Source: Sediminibacterium sp. TEGAF015 (lineage in GTDB: Bacteria; Bacteroidota; Bacteroidia; Chitinophagales; Chitinophagaceae). From it: a stretch of 64,000 nt of DNA. The notes under the pieces are model-generated. The model saw only the letters and a program-made list of their open reading frames with translations, ran no database searches and had not been told where the DNA came from. The DNA is taken from NCBI RefSeq assembly GCF_025997995.1, contig NZ_AP026683.1, positions 1,302,501-1,366,500 on the forward strand, read 5' to 3'. Each line of letters starts with the position of its first letter. Positions within the stretch are counted from its first letter, which is position 1. The position numbers and the translations under genes are program-made. Shown in pieces: positions 54,467 through 63,976 of the stretch.

Positions 54467-56401
54467 ATGTTTAAAATCCTCAGTTTAATCACTGTTCTTT
54501 TTTACACGCAAACAGTTTTGGCTCAAAATTTTATTTACCAGCCACAAAAACCCAAAGCTGGAGACAAAGTTGTTTTTACCTATAACGCAAAAGGTTTAGC
54601 ATTACCAGGTAAAACAGAACCGAAGTTGGCCATTTTTCATTTTAATTTTCTGGAGAATAAAAATGGTGTTATTGAGATTAAACCCATCATTGGTAAAAAC
54701 GGATTGTATACCGGATCCTTTGTTGTTCCAGAAACCGCTAAAGCGCTAGCATTCATGGTGAAAGAAGGCGCTGTTTTTGAAAGCAATAAAAAGCAGGGGT
54801 ATATTATATTGATTCATGATAAAACTGGCAAACCGATTTTAGGATCTAGACACGCACTAGCCAGTGTATATAGTGGATTGGGGGAATACTATCTCGGTAT
54901 TGAATCCAATCCAGAAAAAGCGAGTGCATTGTTCAATCAGGAATGGAACGCATATCCCCAAAACCATTATCAGCTCTACCAGCAATATTTCAATGTGAAT
55001 TATCAATCCAATCGCAAATTATTGGATAGTAATTTCAACCGCATTTCTACAGAAATTCTCAACCACCCATCTATACGAGAAGATGACTATGCAACACTTT
55101 CTATGTTTGCCAATGCTTTAAAAAAGTTAGACCTCGGAAAAGAAATAGCCGACAAGATGAAGTTGAAATATCCGGAGGGAAATTGGAAAGTGAAAGAAAA
55201 GATTTTGGCATTAAATACAATCGAGGATTTAGATGCAAGAGCCGATGCCCTAGATAAAATTATATCCCAATACCCAGCTAAAGATGAAAAACAAAAAAAT
55301 CAGTATCGTTGGGCGTATGAATCTTTAGCACAGAATTATGTAAAAAAAGCAAAAGAGTTTAAGCTGGATAAATTCTTACAATATTGCTCACAGTTATCCA
55401 TGGAAAACAAGACTGCATTATTCAATAATATTGCCTGGGATTGGGCTTATACAAAAGATACAATGATTGCAGAGGCAGAAAAGCTGTCTAAAGAAGCGGT
55501 TATATGGGCTAAGAATGAATTGAAAAACCCAACACAATCAAAGCCTGATTTATATACAGACGAACTTTGGCAAGAAAGCAGAAAATCAGCTTACGGTATG
55601 TATGCAGATACATATGCCTATATTCTTTTCAAACAAAAAGACTATTCAAATGCCTTGAAATATGCTAAAGAAGGCTGCGAAGGATACAATTGGGCAAATA
55701 GTGAATACAATGATAGGTATGCTGAAATTGCTGAAAAAGTATTAAACAATCCAGAAATCATTGCCAGCCTTAGTCCATTGGTAGAAAAAAACACGGCTGG
55801 TTCCAAAACAAAAGAAATTTTAATCAAGGCACTTGTTAAAGAACTGGGTTCCGAAACTGCAGCCAATAACAAGATGCTAGCCTTGGGCAGTGCTGCTTCA
55901 CTAAAAGCAAGAGAAGACCTGCTCAAGAAAATGATTGACCAGCCCTCTGTTGATTTCAAACTTAAAAATTTGGAAGGCAAGGAAGTTCAACTGGCAGGTT
56001 TAAAAGGTAAAGTAGTGGTGATTGACTTCTGGGCTACCTGGTGCGGACCTTGTATAGCTTCTTTCCCCGGCATGCAAAAAGCTTTAGACAAATACAAAGA
56101 CGACCCCAATGTGGCATTTTTGTTTGTTGACACTTGGGAAGACCATGAAAGCATGGAAAAGCGTGCTAAAGAAGTGGGTGATTTTATTGCCAAAAATAAA
56201 TACAGCTTCAATGTCTTATATGACGAAAAAGATTCATCTGATGCCTATAAAGTAGTTTCTGCCTATAAAGTAGATGGAATTCCTACCAAGTTCATTTTGG
56301 ATAAGAACGGTAAAATCAGGTTTAAAAGCGTGGGTGGAGACTCCAATATCGACAAATTAGTGTCTGAATTGAGTACTATGATTGAATTGGCTGGTCGTTA
56401 A
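54467..56401 (+). CDS. Secreted TlpA-like thioredoxin-domain protein
   Basis: 644 aa. Signal peptide (cut near VLAQN), an N-terminal beta-sandwich (about 20-115: [22 protein letters not shown]), a long helical TPR-like middle region (about 130-480) and a C-terminal thioredoxin domain with [14 protein letters not shown] and the cis-Pro in GIPTKF. Periplasmic thiol-disulfide reductase or isomerase; the target is unknown. The rpsF promoter starts directly after its stop. Confidence 0.9.
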   Translation: MFKILSLITVLFYTQTVLAQNFIYQPQKPKAGDKVVFTYNAKGLALPGKTEPKLAIFHFNFLENKNGVIEIKPIIGKNGLYTGSFVVPETAKALAFMVKEGAVFESNKKQGYIILIHDKTGKPILGSRHALASVYSGLGEYYLGIESNPEKASALFNQEWNAYPQNHYQLYQQYFNVNYQSNRKLLDSNFNRISTEILNHPSIREDDYATLSMFANALKKLDLGKEIADKMKLKYPEGNWKVKEKILALNTIEDLDARADALDKIISQYPAKDEKQKNQYRWAYESLAQNYVKKAKEFKLDKFLQYCSQLSMENKTALFNNIAWDWAYTKDTMIAEAEKLSKEAVIWAKNELKNPTQSKPDLYTDELWQESRKSAYGMYADTYAYILFKQKDYSNALKYAKEGCEGYNWANSEYNDRYAEIAEKVLNNPEIIASLSPLVEKNTAGSKTKEILIKALVKELGSETAANNKMLALGSAASLKAREDLLKKMIDQPSVDFKLKNLEGKEVQLAGLKGKVVVIDFWATWCGPCIASFPGMQKALDKYKDDPNVAFLFVDTWEDHESMEKRAKEVGDFIAKNKYSFNVLYDEKDSSDAYKVVSAYKVDGIPTKFILDKNGKIRFKSVGGDSNIDKLVSELSTMIELAGR

Positions 56402-56433
56402 TTTGGTTAAAAAGGTTATTCTTCCTACTTTTG
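56402..56433 (+). promoter_or_regulatory. Promoter of rpsF-rpsR-rplI
   Basis: TTTG (56402-56405), exactly 20 nt, TACTTTTG (56426-56433): a full match to the Bacteroidota TTTG/TAnnTTTG consensus. It sits in the otherwise featureless gap after the tlpA-like stop and predicts a transcript start near 56440. Confidence 0.75.
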
Positions 56434-56519
56434 CAGCCCCAAATCTGTATTTGGCAGATTTTCCTGCTTGCAGGAATCCACTGGGAAAAAACCAATTTTT
56501 AACCAAAAAAATTCAAGTA
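56434..56519 (+). promoter_or_regulatory. Structured 5' leader of rpsF
   Basis: About 80 nt between the predicted transcript start and the rpsF ATG. It contains two clear hairpins: AAATCTG/CAGATTT (56441-56461, 7 bp, 7-nt loop) and TCCTG/CAGGA (56462-56475, 5 bp, 4-nt loop), then an unstructured A/T-rich part up to the start. Ribosomal protein leaders often serve for autogenous control; here control by S6, with or without S18, is inferred. Confidence 0.5.
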
Positions 56520-56873
56520 ATGAACAATTACGAATTGATGGTGATTTTCACTCCGGTTCTTTCTGAAGACGAATTTAAGTCTGCTCAGAAGAAATTCCAG
56601 GACATTATCACTGAACTGGGCGGTGCTACCGTTCACAGCAATCCTTGGGGTTTAAAGTCTTTGGCTTACCCAATTCAAAAGAAAACCACAGGTATCTACT
56701 GGGTTTTAGAATTCACACTTCCTGCTGAAGGAGTTGAGAAGTTGAAGATTCAACTTTTACGTGATGAGCAAGTAATGCGTCACATGGTTACCCGTCTCGA
56801 TAAATACGCCGTCGAGTACAACTATACCAAGAGAAATGGCGGATTTCCTAAAATTGAAAAAACCGAAGCATAA
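56520..56873 (+). CDS. rpsF: 30S ribosomal protein S6
   Basis: Binds central-domain 16S rRNA with S18. 117 aa from ATG 56520 ([18 protein letters not shown]); an upstream extension in the same frame is rejected. [34 protein letters not shown] and [19 protein letters not shown] are all typical. It stops 2 bp before rpsR. Confidence 0.97.
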   Translation: MNNYELMVIFTPVLSEDEFKSAQKKFQDIITELGGATVHSNPWGLKSLAYPIQKKTTGIYWVLEFTLPAEGVEKLKIQLLRDEQVMRHMVTRLDKYAVEYNYTKRNGGFPKIEKTEA

Positions 56874-56875
56874 TC

Positions 56876-57139
56876 ATGGCAAAGAATGAAATCAAATACC
56901 TTACCGCGATTAAGCAGGAGAAGCCAAAGAAGAAATTCTGTCGTTTCAAGAAGTACGGTATTAAGTATGTAGACTATAAGGATATTGAGTTTTTAAAGAA
57001 GTTCATTAACGAACAGGGTAAGTTGTTGCCTCGTCGTTTATCTGGTAACTCTTTGAAGTATCAGCGTAAAGTAACAGATGCGGTTAAGAAGGCACGTCAG
57101 ATGTCTTTGTTGCCTTATGTTACTGACTTATTAAAATAG
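56876..57139 (+). CDS. rpsR: 30S ribosomal protein S18
   Basis: 87 aa. [59 protein letters not shown] (in parts) is the family sequence. A single Cys is present, so it is the zinc-free form. It forms the S6-S18 pair encoded in the same operon. Confidence 0.97.
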   Translation: MAKNEIKYLTAIKQEKPKKKFCRFKKYGIKYVDYKDIEFLKKFINEQGKLLPRRLSGNSLKYQRKVTDAVKKARQMSLLPYVTDLLK

Positions 57140-57232
57140 AAATATTAGTTAACCATCCCTAATCGTTTAGCAATAAGCGAGACAGTCAAATCAACTATCA
57201 TTGATTGGGCGCTGGGACTAAATCAAAACAAG

Positions 57233-57679
57233 ATGCAAGTAATCTTAATTCAGGACGTAGACAATTTAGGTGGTAAAAACGAATTAGTTACCGTAAAGAA
57301 CGGTTACGCTCGTAACTACTTAATTCCTCAAAAGTTTGCTGTTGAGGCAAGCCCTTCTAATTTGAAGCAATTAGAAGAAAAGTTAAAGGTAAAAGCGAAG
57401 AAAGAAGCTGCGATGCTAGCTGAAATCAACAAAGTAGTAGAAGTATTAAAATCTTCTCCTGTTAAAGTTGGTGCTAAAACTGGCACAAGTGGTAAAATCT
57501 TTGGTGCTGTTACTTCTTTACAAATTGCCCGTGCTATTCGTGACCAGAAAGGTTATGAAATTGACCGCAAGCGTATCAACATTGTTGATGAAGTAAAAGA
57601 GTTGGGAAGCTACAAAGCTACTATCGACTTCGGTAACGGAAACAACACTGAAATTGACTTTGAAGTAGTAGAAGGTTAA
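57233..57679 (+). CDS. rplI: 50S ribosomal protein L9
   Basis: 148 aa: the N-terminal domain VILIQDVDNLGGKNELVTVKNGYARNYLIPQKFAVEAS (in parts) with the G-x-x-N-E/V signature, a long central helix (KQLEEKLKVKAKKEAAMLAEINKVVEVL) and the C-terminal rRNA-binding domain. 93 bp after rpsR; closed by a terminator. Confidence 0.97.
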   Translation: MQVILIQDVDNLGGKNELVTVKNGYARNYLIPQKFAVEASPSNLKQLEEKLKVKAKKEAAMLAEINKVVEVLKSSPVKVGAKTGTSGKIFGAVTSLQIARAIRDQKGYEIDRKRINIVDEVKELGSYKATIDFGNGNNTEIDFEVVEG

Positions 57680-57701
57680 TCTTTCTAATACCAAAAAATA
57701 G

Positions 57702-57727
57702 AACGGCCCGATTCTCATCGGGCCGTT
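57702..57727. terminator. Intrinsic terminator after rplI
   Basis: A perfect 10-bp GC-rich stem (AACGGCCCGA/TCGGGCCGTT) with a 6-nt loop, followed by TTGCTTTT on the plus strand. It also faces the convergent WG-repeat gene and may serve both. Confidence 0.88.
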
Positions 57728-57762
57728 TTGCTTTTACCCCCCGATAAAAGCAAATTCATTGT

Positions 57763-59814
57763 TTACAATGCTCCAGGGCGTATGGGTGGTAGTTCTTTAT
57801 CTGGATTGCTTTTGGGAATTTCTGAATCAGAAAGACGCTTGCCCGCTTTATTGATATAAAACCATTCTTTATTCTTTTTTACCATAGCCATTCCATTACT
57901 GAACGCAGAAGCAAAATCATATTGAAAGGGAATCTGCACTTTACCTAGCTTGTCTAAAAATCCCCATTTACCCCCTTTTCCTACGTTGATAAGTCCATCG
58001 GCATAATAACTATAGTTGCGTCTATAATCCCCCTTGGGCTTTTCTTTTAACAAGTTTGAATCCTTTGTTTCAATTTCATATGAAGCAAGACTTATAATAG
58101 TTTTACCAGCTTGGTCGTAAAGAGACAGTGTCTCATTTTTGGGCCCCGAAGCAAGTTGTTTTAATTGTAAAATATTGATATCGGCACTGGTTGAAATATC
58201 TGCGTACTTCAAAGGAGCAAGTGTATTTCCTGTTGCACTAAAAATCCCCCATTTTCGGGTGTCTTTTGCACCGTCTAATGCATCTAATAAATCCAATAAA
58301 GCTTCTTCGTCGTCTTCATCCGATTCTTCAATAGTATCATACCCTTCAGGATCGTCCCCTTCTGCTGCAACATAATTTTTCCCAACAACGAACAAAGTAG
58401 AATATTTAGTAGGAATTATTTCCTTACCATTCTTATCTATAACTCCTTTTACCAGCCTATTTTTATCTGTGGACTTAGGTGAATACACAATATAAGACTG
58501 ATTGGTATCCACATAATTAATGTCAAAATATTTAGGCAATACTACCCAATTGCCGTGCAGATCCATTATACCTTTCAAGCCTCCATCTGCATTTTTTGCC
58601 TTGGCTATGATTTGCCCCTGTTTCACTCTAACAGGTAATCTGAAGGAAGACTTAGAAAGTTCATCTGCATCCTCAATACTGCCTGCTTTTATTTTTATAT
58701 TTCCGTTTAAATCTGCCACACCCCAACCATTGGCATTTTTCATGTAAACATGTCCTTCCGATACAAGATCTATATAACTGTAAACAAATGGAAGAATCGT
58801 TTTTCCTGATTGGTCTAATAGTCCCCATAGTCCTGATTCCGAACGACAAGAGAAATAAGTTATTCCCTGGTATTGGCTGCTATTGATTTTTTTCATGATA
58901 GGCGGAATAATAATATTACCCTGCCAATCAAAAACCCCCAACTCATTTTTGGATTCATTGCCGCCTATTATATAATCACCTGTAGAATAGGCATATTTAA
59001 AGACGGGATCAATATATCTATATCCATCCTTATCCATGACTCCATACCAATAATCAAAAGCACCATATGTAATTCCATAGAGTTGATTCTTCTTCGAAAC
59101 ATTCAAAAACGGTTTAGCAGCCACTGGTAATCTATTGGATGGGGTATATCCTGGAACTATTTTTCCACTCACCGTTTTCTGATCGATCCATTGATCAATT
59201 TCTAACTTATCAAATGCCACTTTCATATTGCTATTGGCAAAAATGCCCACTTTGGGAGAGAACTTTGTGAGACTAAGTGTTGCAGTCTGAATGGCAATAT
59301 CATTTAAGAAGAACCGATAATCATTCCCCTTTTTTTCTACATATAAATCATTGACCGTATTATATCCCGTTTTTACAAAAGAGGACTTTACCCAACCATT
59401 GGAAATTTTAGTAACCATTCCGCTTTTTACAAATTCAATTAAATAGTAACCATTGCTAGCTATTCCAAACAGTAAATAATTATTCCCATCTTCCCCATGC
59501 ACCATCATTCCATAAGAGAAATCCTGAGCACCAGACAATTGAACCACAGAAGCTTTATAGCTGGTATTAGCGATACTATTAAGTCCATAGTTGTAATTAA
59601 TCCATCTCATTTGACCTTTTCGCTTCTGAAAATTTTGTAGGACATATTTACCGTTTTCTATTCCATAATCGGTAGAATCGGATTTCATCGAATTAGCAAA
59701 TTTCACAAGCCCAAACCTATCATCGTCAAAAGTGTAAGAAACAACATTGATTTTTTGGGCATTTGCAAAAAAACAAATGCATAAAAAGAATAATAAAAGA
59801 CCTCTTCTGTACAT
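57763..59814 (-). CDS. Secreted WG-repeat protein with N-terminal beta-sandwich domain
   Basis: 683 aa from ATG 59814 (MYRRGLLLFFLCICFFANAQ); a longer frame upstream is rejected. After the signal peptide comes a domain of about 190 residues (residues 20-215) that looks like a concanavalin-type or keto-hydrolase-like beta-sandwich. Then at least five WG-type repeats of about 45-60 residues, e.g. YWYGVMDKDGYRYIDPVF, GVFDWQGNIIIPPIM, GLWGLLDQSGKTILPFVY, GWGVADLNGNIKIKAG and WGFLDKLGKVQIPFQYDFAS. An acidic stretch (EESDEDDEEALLDLLDALDG) interrupts the array. Function unknown; likely surface or periplasmic. Confidence 0.85.
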   Translation of the reverse strand: MYRRGLLLFFLCICFFANAQKINVVSYTFDDDRFGLVKFANSMKSDSTDYGIENGKYVLQNFQKRKGQMRWINYNYGLNSIANTSYKASVVQLSGAQDFSYGMMVHGEDGNNYLLFGIASNGYYLIEFVKSGMVTKISNGWVKSSFVKTGYNTVNDLYVEKKGNDYRFFLNDIAIQTATLSLTKFSPKVGIFANSNMKVAFDKLEIDQWIDQKTVSGKIVPGYTPSNRLPVAAKPFLNVSKKNQLYGITYGAFDYWYGVMDKDGYRYIDPVFKYAYSTGDYIIGGNESKNELGVFDWQGNIIIPPIMKKINSSQYQGITYFSCRSESGLWGLLDQSGKTILPFVYSYIDLVSEGHVYMKNANGWGVADLNGNIKIKAGSIEDADELSKSSFRLPVRVKQGQIIAKAKNADGGLKGIMDLHGNWVVLPKYFDINYVDTNQSYIVYSPKSTDKNRLVKGVIDKNGKEIIPTKYSTLFVVGKNYVAAEGDDPEGYDTIEESDEDDEEALLDLLDALDGAKDTRKWGIFSATGNTLAPLKYADISTSADINILQLKQLASGPKNETLSLYDQAGKTIISLASYEIETKDSNLLKEKPKGDYRRNYSYYADGLINVGKGGKWGFLDKLGKVQIPFQYDFASAFSNGMAMVKKNKEWFYINKAGKRLSDSEIPKSNPDKELPPIRPGAL

Positions 59815-59857
59815 AGCTGAATTTTGGGTGAATGTATCTTCAAGTGGAAATGTCCAC

Positions 59858-59877
59858 AATACCGCATTCGCGGTATT
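59858..59877. other. Perfect 8-bp hairpin between WG-repeat and RRM genes
   Basis: AATACCGC (59858-59865) and GCGGTATT (59870-59877) with a 4-nt ATTC loop, followed by TTT on the plus strand. No plus-strand gene ends here, so it is not an obvious terminator; it could be an operator for the WG-repeat gene, whose start lies 44 bp away. Confidence 0.4.
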
Positions 59878-60017
59878 TTTAGCGATTTATTGATATGATT
59901 GTCATTTTTTGGGAAAAATGCTGCTAATTCAGTTAAATCCCTATCTTTAACTGTCCAAATGCGGAAGTTCCAGGTCTCAGAACGTTTTCACGTAAATGTT
60001 TCAGGGTTTTTGGTTAC

Positions 60018-60025
60018 TATTTTTG
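60018..60025 (+). promoter_or_regulatory. Possible -7 box for the RRM protein gene
   Basis: TATTTTTG matches TAnnTTTG 32 bp before ATG 60058. The -33 position (about 59994-59998) has only partial similarity (AATG). Confidence 0.42.
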
Positions 60026-60057
60026 CTTTGGTTTTTTGATCACTTAATTTCTAAAAA

Positions 60058-60456
60058 ATGAACATTTACGTTGGAAATCTTAACTGGAACATGTCTAGTG
60101 AAGACCTTCAGAATCTGTTTGCTCCCTATGGTGAAGTAAGCAGTGCCAAAATCGTTACCGACAAATTTAACAACGACCGCAGCAAAGGCTTTGGTTTCGT
60201 TGAAATGGCTGATGATGATGCTGCTCGTGCAGCTATCGCAGCATTACACGATACTGAGGTAATGGATCGCAAAATTGTTGTGAACGAATCAACACCACGC
60301 CCAGAAGGCGAAAGAGGCGGATTCAAGAAGAAGCCTTATGGTGGCGGCGGCGGTAATCGCGGCGGCTTTGGCGGTGGTGGCAATCGCGGCGGCGGTGGAT
60401 ACGGTGGCGGTAATCGCGATCGTGGAAACGGCGGTGGCGGATACAACAGATATTAA
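60058..60456 (+). CDS. RNA-binding protein with RRM domain and Gly-rich tail
   Basis: 132 aa. One RRM (about residues 1-80) with RNP2 IYVGNLNW (residues 3-10) and RNP1 SKGFGFVEM, then a Gly/Asn/Arg-rich tail (about 90-132, repeats of GGGNRGG) of the kind found in cold-induced RNA-binding proteins. Bacteroidota use such RRM proteins as post-transcriptional regulators or RNA chaperones, as they often lack Hfq; here that is inferred. A strong terminator follows. Confidence 0.94.
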   Translation: MNIYVGNLNWNMSSEDLQNLFAPYGEVSSAKIVTDKFNNDRSKGFGFVEMADDDAARAAIAALHDTEVMDRKIVVNESTPRPEGERGGFKKKPYGGGGGNRGGFGGGGNRGGGGYGGGNRDRGNGGGGYNRY

Positions 60457-60478
60457 TCTAACAATCCTACCGATTTAT

Positions 60479-60508
60479 AAAACTCGTTCTTTCAACAGAA
60501 CGAGTTTT
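60479..60508 (+). terminator. Intrinsic terminator after the RRM gene
   Basis: A perfect 12-bp stem (AAAACTCGTTCT/AGAACGAGTTTT) with a 6-nt loop and a run of eight or more T on the plus strand. It ends 20 bp before the next ATG. Confidence 0.9.
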
Positions 60509-60528
60509 TTTTATTTCTATATTTAAGT

Positions 60529-61413
60529 ATGGAAAATAATAATACATTGAGTAGCCCAATTGCAGGCTGCATGCGCTGGGGTAAATGGGGTGCGAATTTT
60601 ACTACTTACAATTATCGACAGATGATTGATCAGTGTTTACTCATTGGGGTAAATAGTTTTGATCATGCTGATATATACGGGGATTATACTACAGAGGAAG
60701 AATTTGGAGCTGCTTTAAAAGAAGATAAAACCATCCGCCCACAAATTAAGCTGATTACCAAATGTGGGATTCAGATGGTTACCGAAAACCGGCCAGAGCA
60801 CTCCATCAAATCCTACAATACCAGCAAAAAACATATAATTCGCTCAGCAGAGCAATCACTAAAAAATTTTGGTACCGATTATCTGGATGTACTCCTGATT
60901 CATCGTCCCGATCCTTTATTGCATCCGGAAGAAGTTGCTGAAGCCATACAATCCCTACAGATTCAGGGGAAGGTCAGAGCTTTTGGTGTATCGAACTTTC
61001 TTCCACACCAAGTGAATATGCTAAGGAAGTGGGTTCCGATTGCTTACAACCAAATAGAAGTATCCATCATTTGTACTGCTCCCTTTACCAATGGTATTTT
61101 AGATAACTGCATCGAAAACGACATTGTACCGATGGCCTGGGCTCCTTTGGGTGGCGGATTGTTAACAGATGACCTACATCCGCATTTTAGAAGCATTTCG
61201 CATGCTGCTCAGTTGCTTTCAGAAAAATATGCCATGGGACTCAATGAAATGTTGATTGCCTGGCTAAATACGCATACAGCTGGTATAGTTCCTGTAATTG
61301 GAACAACTAAATCTGAAAGACTGGATCAGGCAAAAAAAGCAGCTTCCATCAAACTGACCAGAGAAGACTGGTTCTTCTTAATGAAAGCTGCCACGGGTGA
61401 AGATGTTGCTTAA
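60529..61413 (+). CDS. Aldo/keto reductase
   Basis: NADPH-dependent oxidoreductase of the AKR superfamily. 294 aa. The catalytic set is visible: FDHADIYGDYTTEE (Asp, Tyr), LITKCGI (Lys) and DVLLIHRPDPL (His), with VRAFGVSNFLPHQVNML, NQIEVSIICTAP and PVIGTTKSERLDQA for the barrel and cofactor site. Substrate unknown. Its stop abuts the pgk stop with no base between. Confidence 0.9.
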   Translation: MENNNTLSSPIAGCMRWGKWGANFTTYNYRQMIDQCLLIGVNSFDHADIYGDYTTEEEFGAALKEDKTIRPQIKLITKCGIQMVTENRPEHSIKSYNTSKKHIIRSAEQSLKNFGTDYLDVLLIHRPDPLLHPEEVAEAIQSLQIQGKVRAFGVSNFLPHQVNMLRKWVPIAYNQIEVSIICTAPFTNGILDNCIENDIVPMAWAPLGGGLLTDDLHPHFRSISHAAQLLSEKYAMGLNEMLIAWLNTHTAGIVPVIGTTKSERLDQAKKAASIKLTREDWFFLMKAATGEDVA

Positions 61414-62634
61414 TTAGCTATTGGAAATAGCAGCAATGCCTGGTAAAACTTTGCCTTCAAAATATTCCAGCATGGCGCCTCCTCCTGTACTTACATAACT
61501 TACCTGATCGGCAAAACCAAACTGATTAACTGCCGCTACGCTATCGCCTCCGCCCACTAAACTATAGGCTCCTTTTGCAGTGGCTTCTGCAACTGCAATT
61601 GCAATCGCTTTTGTACCTGCCTGAAATTTTTCCATTTCAAATACACCCATTGGTCCATTCCATAAAATGGTTTTTGAACGGGTAATTGCCGCAGTAAATG
61701 AATCAATAGCTTTCGGACCAATATCTAGCCCCATCCATCCATCAGGAACCTGATTACTTTCTGCTACCTGTGTATTGGCATCAGCAGCAAAATTATCTGC
61801 AACTAAACTATCAACCGGCAAATGAATATTTACACCTTTCGCCGCAGCTTTTTCCAATATTTCAAGTGCTGTACTCAAACGATCGTCTTCGCAGAGGCTC
61901 TTACCAATGGCTCCACCTTTAGCTTTCATAAATGTATATGCCATACCGCCCCCGATAATAATATCGGTTGCTCTTTCCAGTAAATTTTCAATTATCAAAA
62001 TTTTATCGCTCACTTTGGCTCCGCCAATTATTGCAGTAAATGGTTTCTCTGCTTTGTGCAATACTAGTTCTGCAGCTTTTACTTCTCCTTCCATTAATAG
62101 GCCAAACATTTTATTGCCCGGTGCAAAAAACTGCGCAATCACTGCTGTAGATGCATGAGCGCGGTGTGCGGTTCCAAAAGCATCATTTACATACACATCC
62201 CCTAATTTGCTCAATTTCTCAGCAAATGCCGCATCTCCTTTTTCTTCTTCTTTATAGAAGCGGAGATTTTCCAATAACAAAACTTCTCCTCCCTGCAAAG
62301 CAGCAGATTTATCAATGGCTTCTTGTCCAATGCAATCGTTGGCAAACTGAACCAACACTTCTTTGCCCATTGCTTTAGTAAGGAGGGATTGCAAATGGCC
62401 GGTAATATGAATTAAAGAACTTTTGGTTTCAGGCCCTTCTTTTGGACGCCCCAAATGGCTCATTAAAATAACAGATCCACCATCATTTAAGATTTTAACG
62501 ATTGTGGGAATAGCTGCACGCATGCGATTGTCATCGCCAATAGCATATGTTTGTTTATCTAGGGGGACATTAAAGTCTACACGGATTAATGCTTTCTTTC
62601 CAGCAAAATGATACGATTCAAAAGGACTTGCCAT
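61414..62634 (-). CDS. pgk: Phosphoglycerate kinase
   Basis: Glycolytic kinase making ATP from 1,3-bisphosphoglycerate. 406 aa. [91 protein letters not shown] and [14 protein letters not shown] are all present. It follows gapA by 83 bp with a terminator between, so the two are at least partly independent. Confidence 0.98.
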   Translation of the reverse strand: MASPFESYHFAGKKALIRVDFNVPLDKQTYAIGDDNRMRAAIPTIVKILNDGGSVILMSHLGRPKEGPETKSSLIHITGHLQSLLTKAMGKEVLVQFANDCIGQEAIDKSAALQGGEVLLLENLRFYKEEEKGDAAFAEKLSKLGDVYVNDAFGTAHRAHASTAVIAQFFAPGNKMFGLLMEGEVKAAELVLHKAEKPFTAIIGGAKVSDKILIIENLLERATDIIIGGGMAYTFMKAKGGAIGKSLCEDDRLSTALEILEKAAAKGVNIHLPVDSLVADNFAADANTQVAESNQVPDGWMGLDIGPKAIDSFTAAITRSKTILWNGPMGVFEMEKFQAGTKAIAIAVAEATAKGAYSLVGGGDSVAAVNQFGFADQVSYVSTGGGAMLEYFEGKVLPGIAAISNS

Positions 62635-62667
62635 AAAAATTATTTATTGGCAATTTAACCAAAAAAC

Positions 62668-62699
62668 AAAAGCCGTCCTGAATAATCAGAACGGCTTTT
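62668..62699 (-). terminator. Intrinsic terminator after gapA
   Basis: A 9-bp stem (AAAAGCCGT/ACGGCTTTT) extended by three inner pairs after a mismatch, followed on the minus strand by TTTTGTTTTTT. It lies between the gapA stop and the pgk start, so it should cut most gapA transcripts before pgk. Confidence 0.85.
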
Positions 62700-62717
62700 A
62701 CTCAATTTTAAAACTAT

Positions 62718-63731
62718 TTATTTGCTGATTAGGCCTGCAAAATAATTTACAGTTCTTACCAACTGGCTTACATAGCTCATTTCATTATCGTACCAGCTAA
62801 CGGTTTTCACAATTTGTGCATCACCAACGGTCATCACTTTGGTTTGAGTTGCATCGAATAATGAACCAAAATGAGTACCAATAATATCGGTGCTCACAAT
62901 TTCGTCTTCATTGTAACCAAAGCTTTCGTTAGCAGCAGCTTTCATTGCAGCATTTACTTCTTCAGCAGTTACTTTCTTATTCAAGATAGAAACCAATTCA
63001 GTTAAAGAACCAGTGATGGTTGGAACACGCTGTGCACTTCCGTCTAATTTTCCCTTAAGTTCTGGTAACACTAAACCAATTGCTTTAGCAGCACCTGTAC
63101 TGTTTGGAACAATATTAGCAGCAGCAGCTCTTGCTCTTCTTAAGTCACCTTTTGGATGTGGAGCATCTAAGGTATTCTGATCGTTTGTATATGCGTGTAT
63201 GGTAGTCATAATACCGGTCTGGATACCAAACTGATCATTCAATACTTTCGCCATAGGAGCCAAACAGTTTGTAGTACAAGACGCACAAGAAATGATGGTT
63301 TCAGAACCATCTAGAATACTGTGGTTTACATTGTATACAACTGTTTTTAAATCACCAGTTGCAGGTGCAGAAATTACAACACGCTTAGCACCAGCAGCCA
63401 AATGTGCAGCTGCTTTGTCTTTGTCAGTAAAGAAACCAGTTGACTCAATCACTACATCAACTCCGTGGGTTCCCCAAGGAATTTGAGAAGGATCTTTCTG
63501 GGCATATATTTTTACTGTTTCGCCGTTTACTATAATCGAATCTTCTGTAGAAGTAACAGTTGCATCAAAACGCCCTTGTGCACTGTCGTACTTCAATAAA
63601 TGAGCTAAAACCGCTGGACTAGTCAGGTCATTAATAGCAACCACATCAATTCCCTTCATATTGTAAATCTGACGAAACACCAGACGACCGATTCTTCCGA
63701 AACCGTTAATAGCCACTTTTACTGTACTCAT
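62718..63731 (-). CDS. gapA: Glyceraldehyde-3-phosphate dehydrogenase, type I
   Basis: Glycolytic enzyme that oxidises glyceraldehyde-3-phosphate with NAD+. 337 aa. [14 protein letters not shown] (cofactor site), the catalytic [40 protein letters not shown] and [16 protein letters not shown] are present. ATG 63731. A -7 box is seen upstream. Confidence 0.98.
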   Translation of the reverse strand: MSTVKVAINGFGRIGRLVFRQIYNMKGIDVVAINDLTSPAVLAHLLKYDSAQGRFDATVTSTEDSIIVNGETVKIYAQKDPSQIPWGTHGVDVVIESTGFFTDKDKAAAHLAAGAKRVVISAPATGDLKTVVYNVNHSILDGSETIISCASCTTNCLAPMAKVLNDQFGIQTGIMTTIHAYTNDQNTLDAPHPKGDLRRARAAAANIVPNSTGAAKAIGLVLPELKGKLDGSAQRVPTITGSLTELVSILNKKVTAEEVNAAMKAAANESFGYNEDEIVSTDIIGTHFGSLFDATQTKVMTVGDAQIVKTVSWYDNEMSYVSQLVRTVNYFAGLISK

Positions 63732-63769
63732 TGATAAATGTTTTTATGTAAATAATTACGTTAGAGGAG

Positions 63770-63777
63770 CAAATTTA
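63770..63777 (-). promoter_or_regulatory. Possible -7 box of gapA
   Basis: On the minus strand TAAATTTG matches TAnnTTTG, 38 bp before the gapA ATG. The -33 element is not convincing. Confidence 0.42.
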
Positions 63778-63815
63778 CAGTTTATCAAATGATTTTGGTT
63801 ATTTTGATAAAAAAG

Positions 63816-63847
63816 TTTGGCAGAAAAGAAATTGCCTCTTATTTTTG
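63816..63847 (+). promoter_or_regulatory. Promoter of tRNA-Glu
   Basis: TTTG (63816-63819), 20 nt, TATTTTTG (63840-63847): a full consensus match with the same spacing as the rpsF promoter. The predicted transcript start is about 15 bases before the tRNA. Confidence 0.75.
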
Positions 63848-63869
63848 CAACCCGAAAGACAAAAACCAT

Positions 63870-63941
63870 GGCCGGTTCGTCTATCGGCTAGGACAGCCCC
63901 CTTTCACGGGGCAAAGACGGGTTCGATTCCCGTACCGGCTA
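63870..63941 (+). tRNA. tRNA-Glu (anticodon TTC)
   Basis: A cloverleaf can be drawn by eye: acceptor GGCCGGT (63870-63876) with ACCGGCT (63934-63940, first pair G:U), anticodon stem GCCCC/GGGGC with loop CTTTCAC and anticodon TTC at 63903-63905, T arm ACGGG-TTCGATT-CCCGT, discriminator A. The 3' CCA is not encoded, as is usual in this phylum. Confidence 0.93.
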
Positions 63942-63944
63942 CAA

Positions 63945-63976
63945 AGCCCTCAAGCGAAAGCGAGAGGGTTTTTTTA
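63945..63976 (+). terminator. Intrinsic terminator after tRNA-Glu
   Basis: A stem CCCTC/GAGGG enclosing a GC-GAAA-GC tetraloop hairpin, with a following run of seven or more T, 4 bp after the tRNA. Confidence 0.82.
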
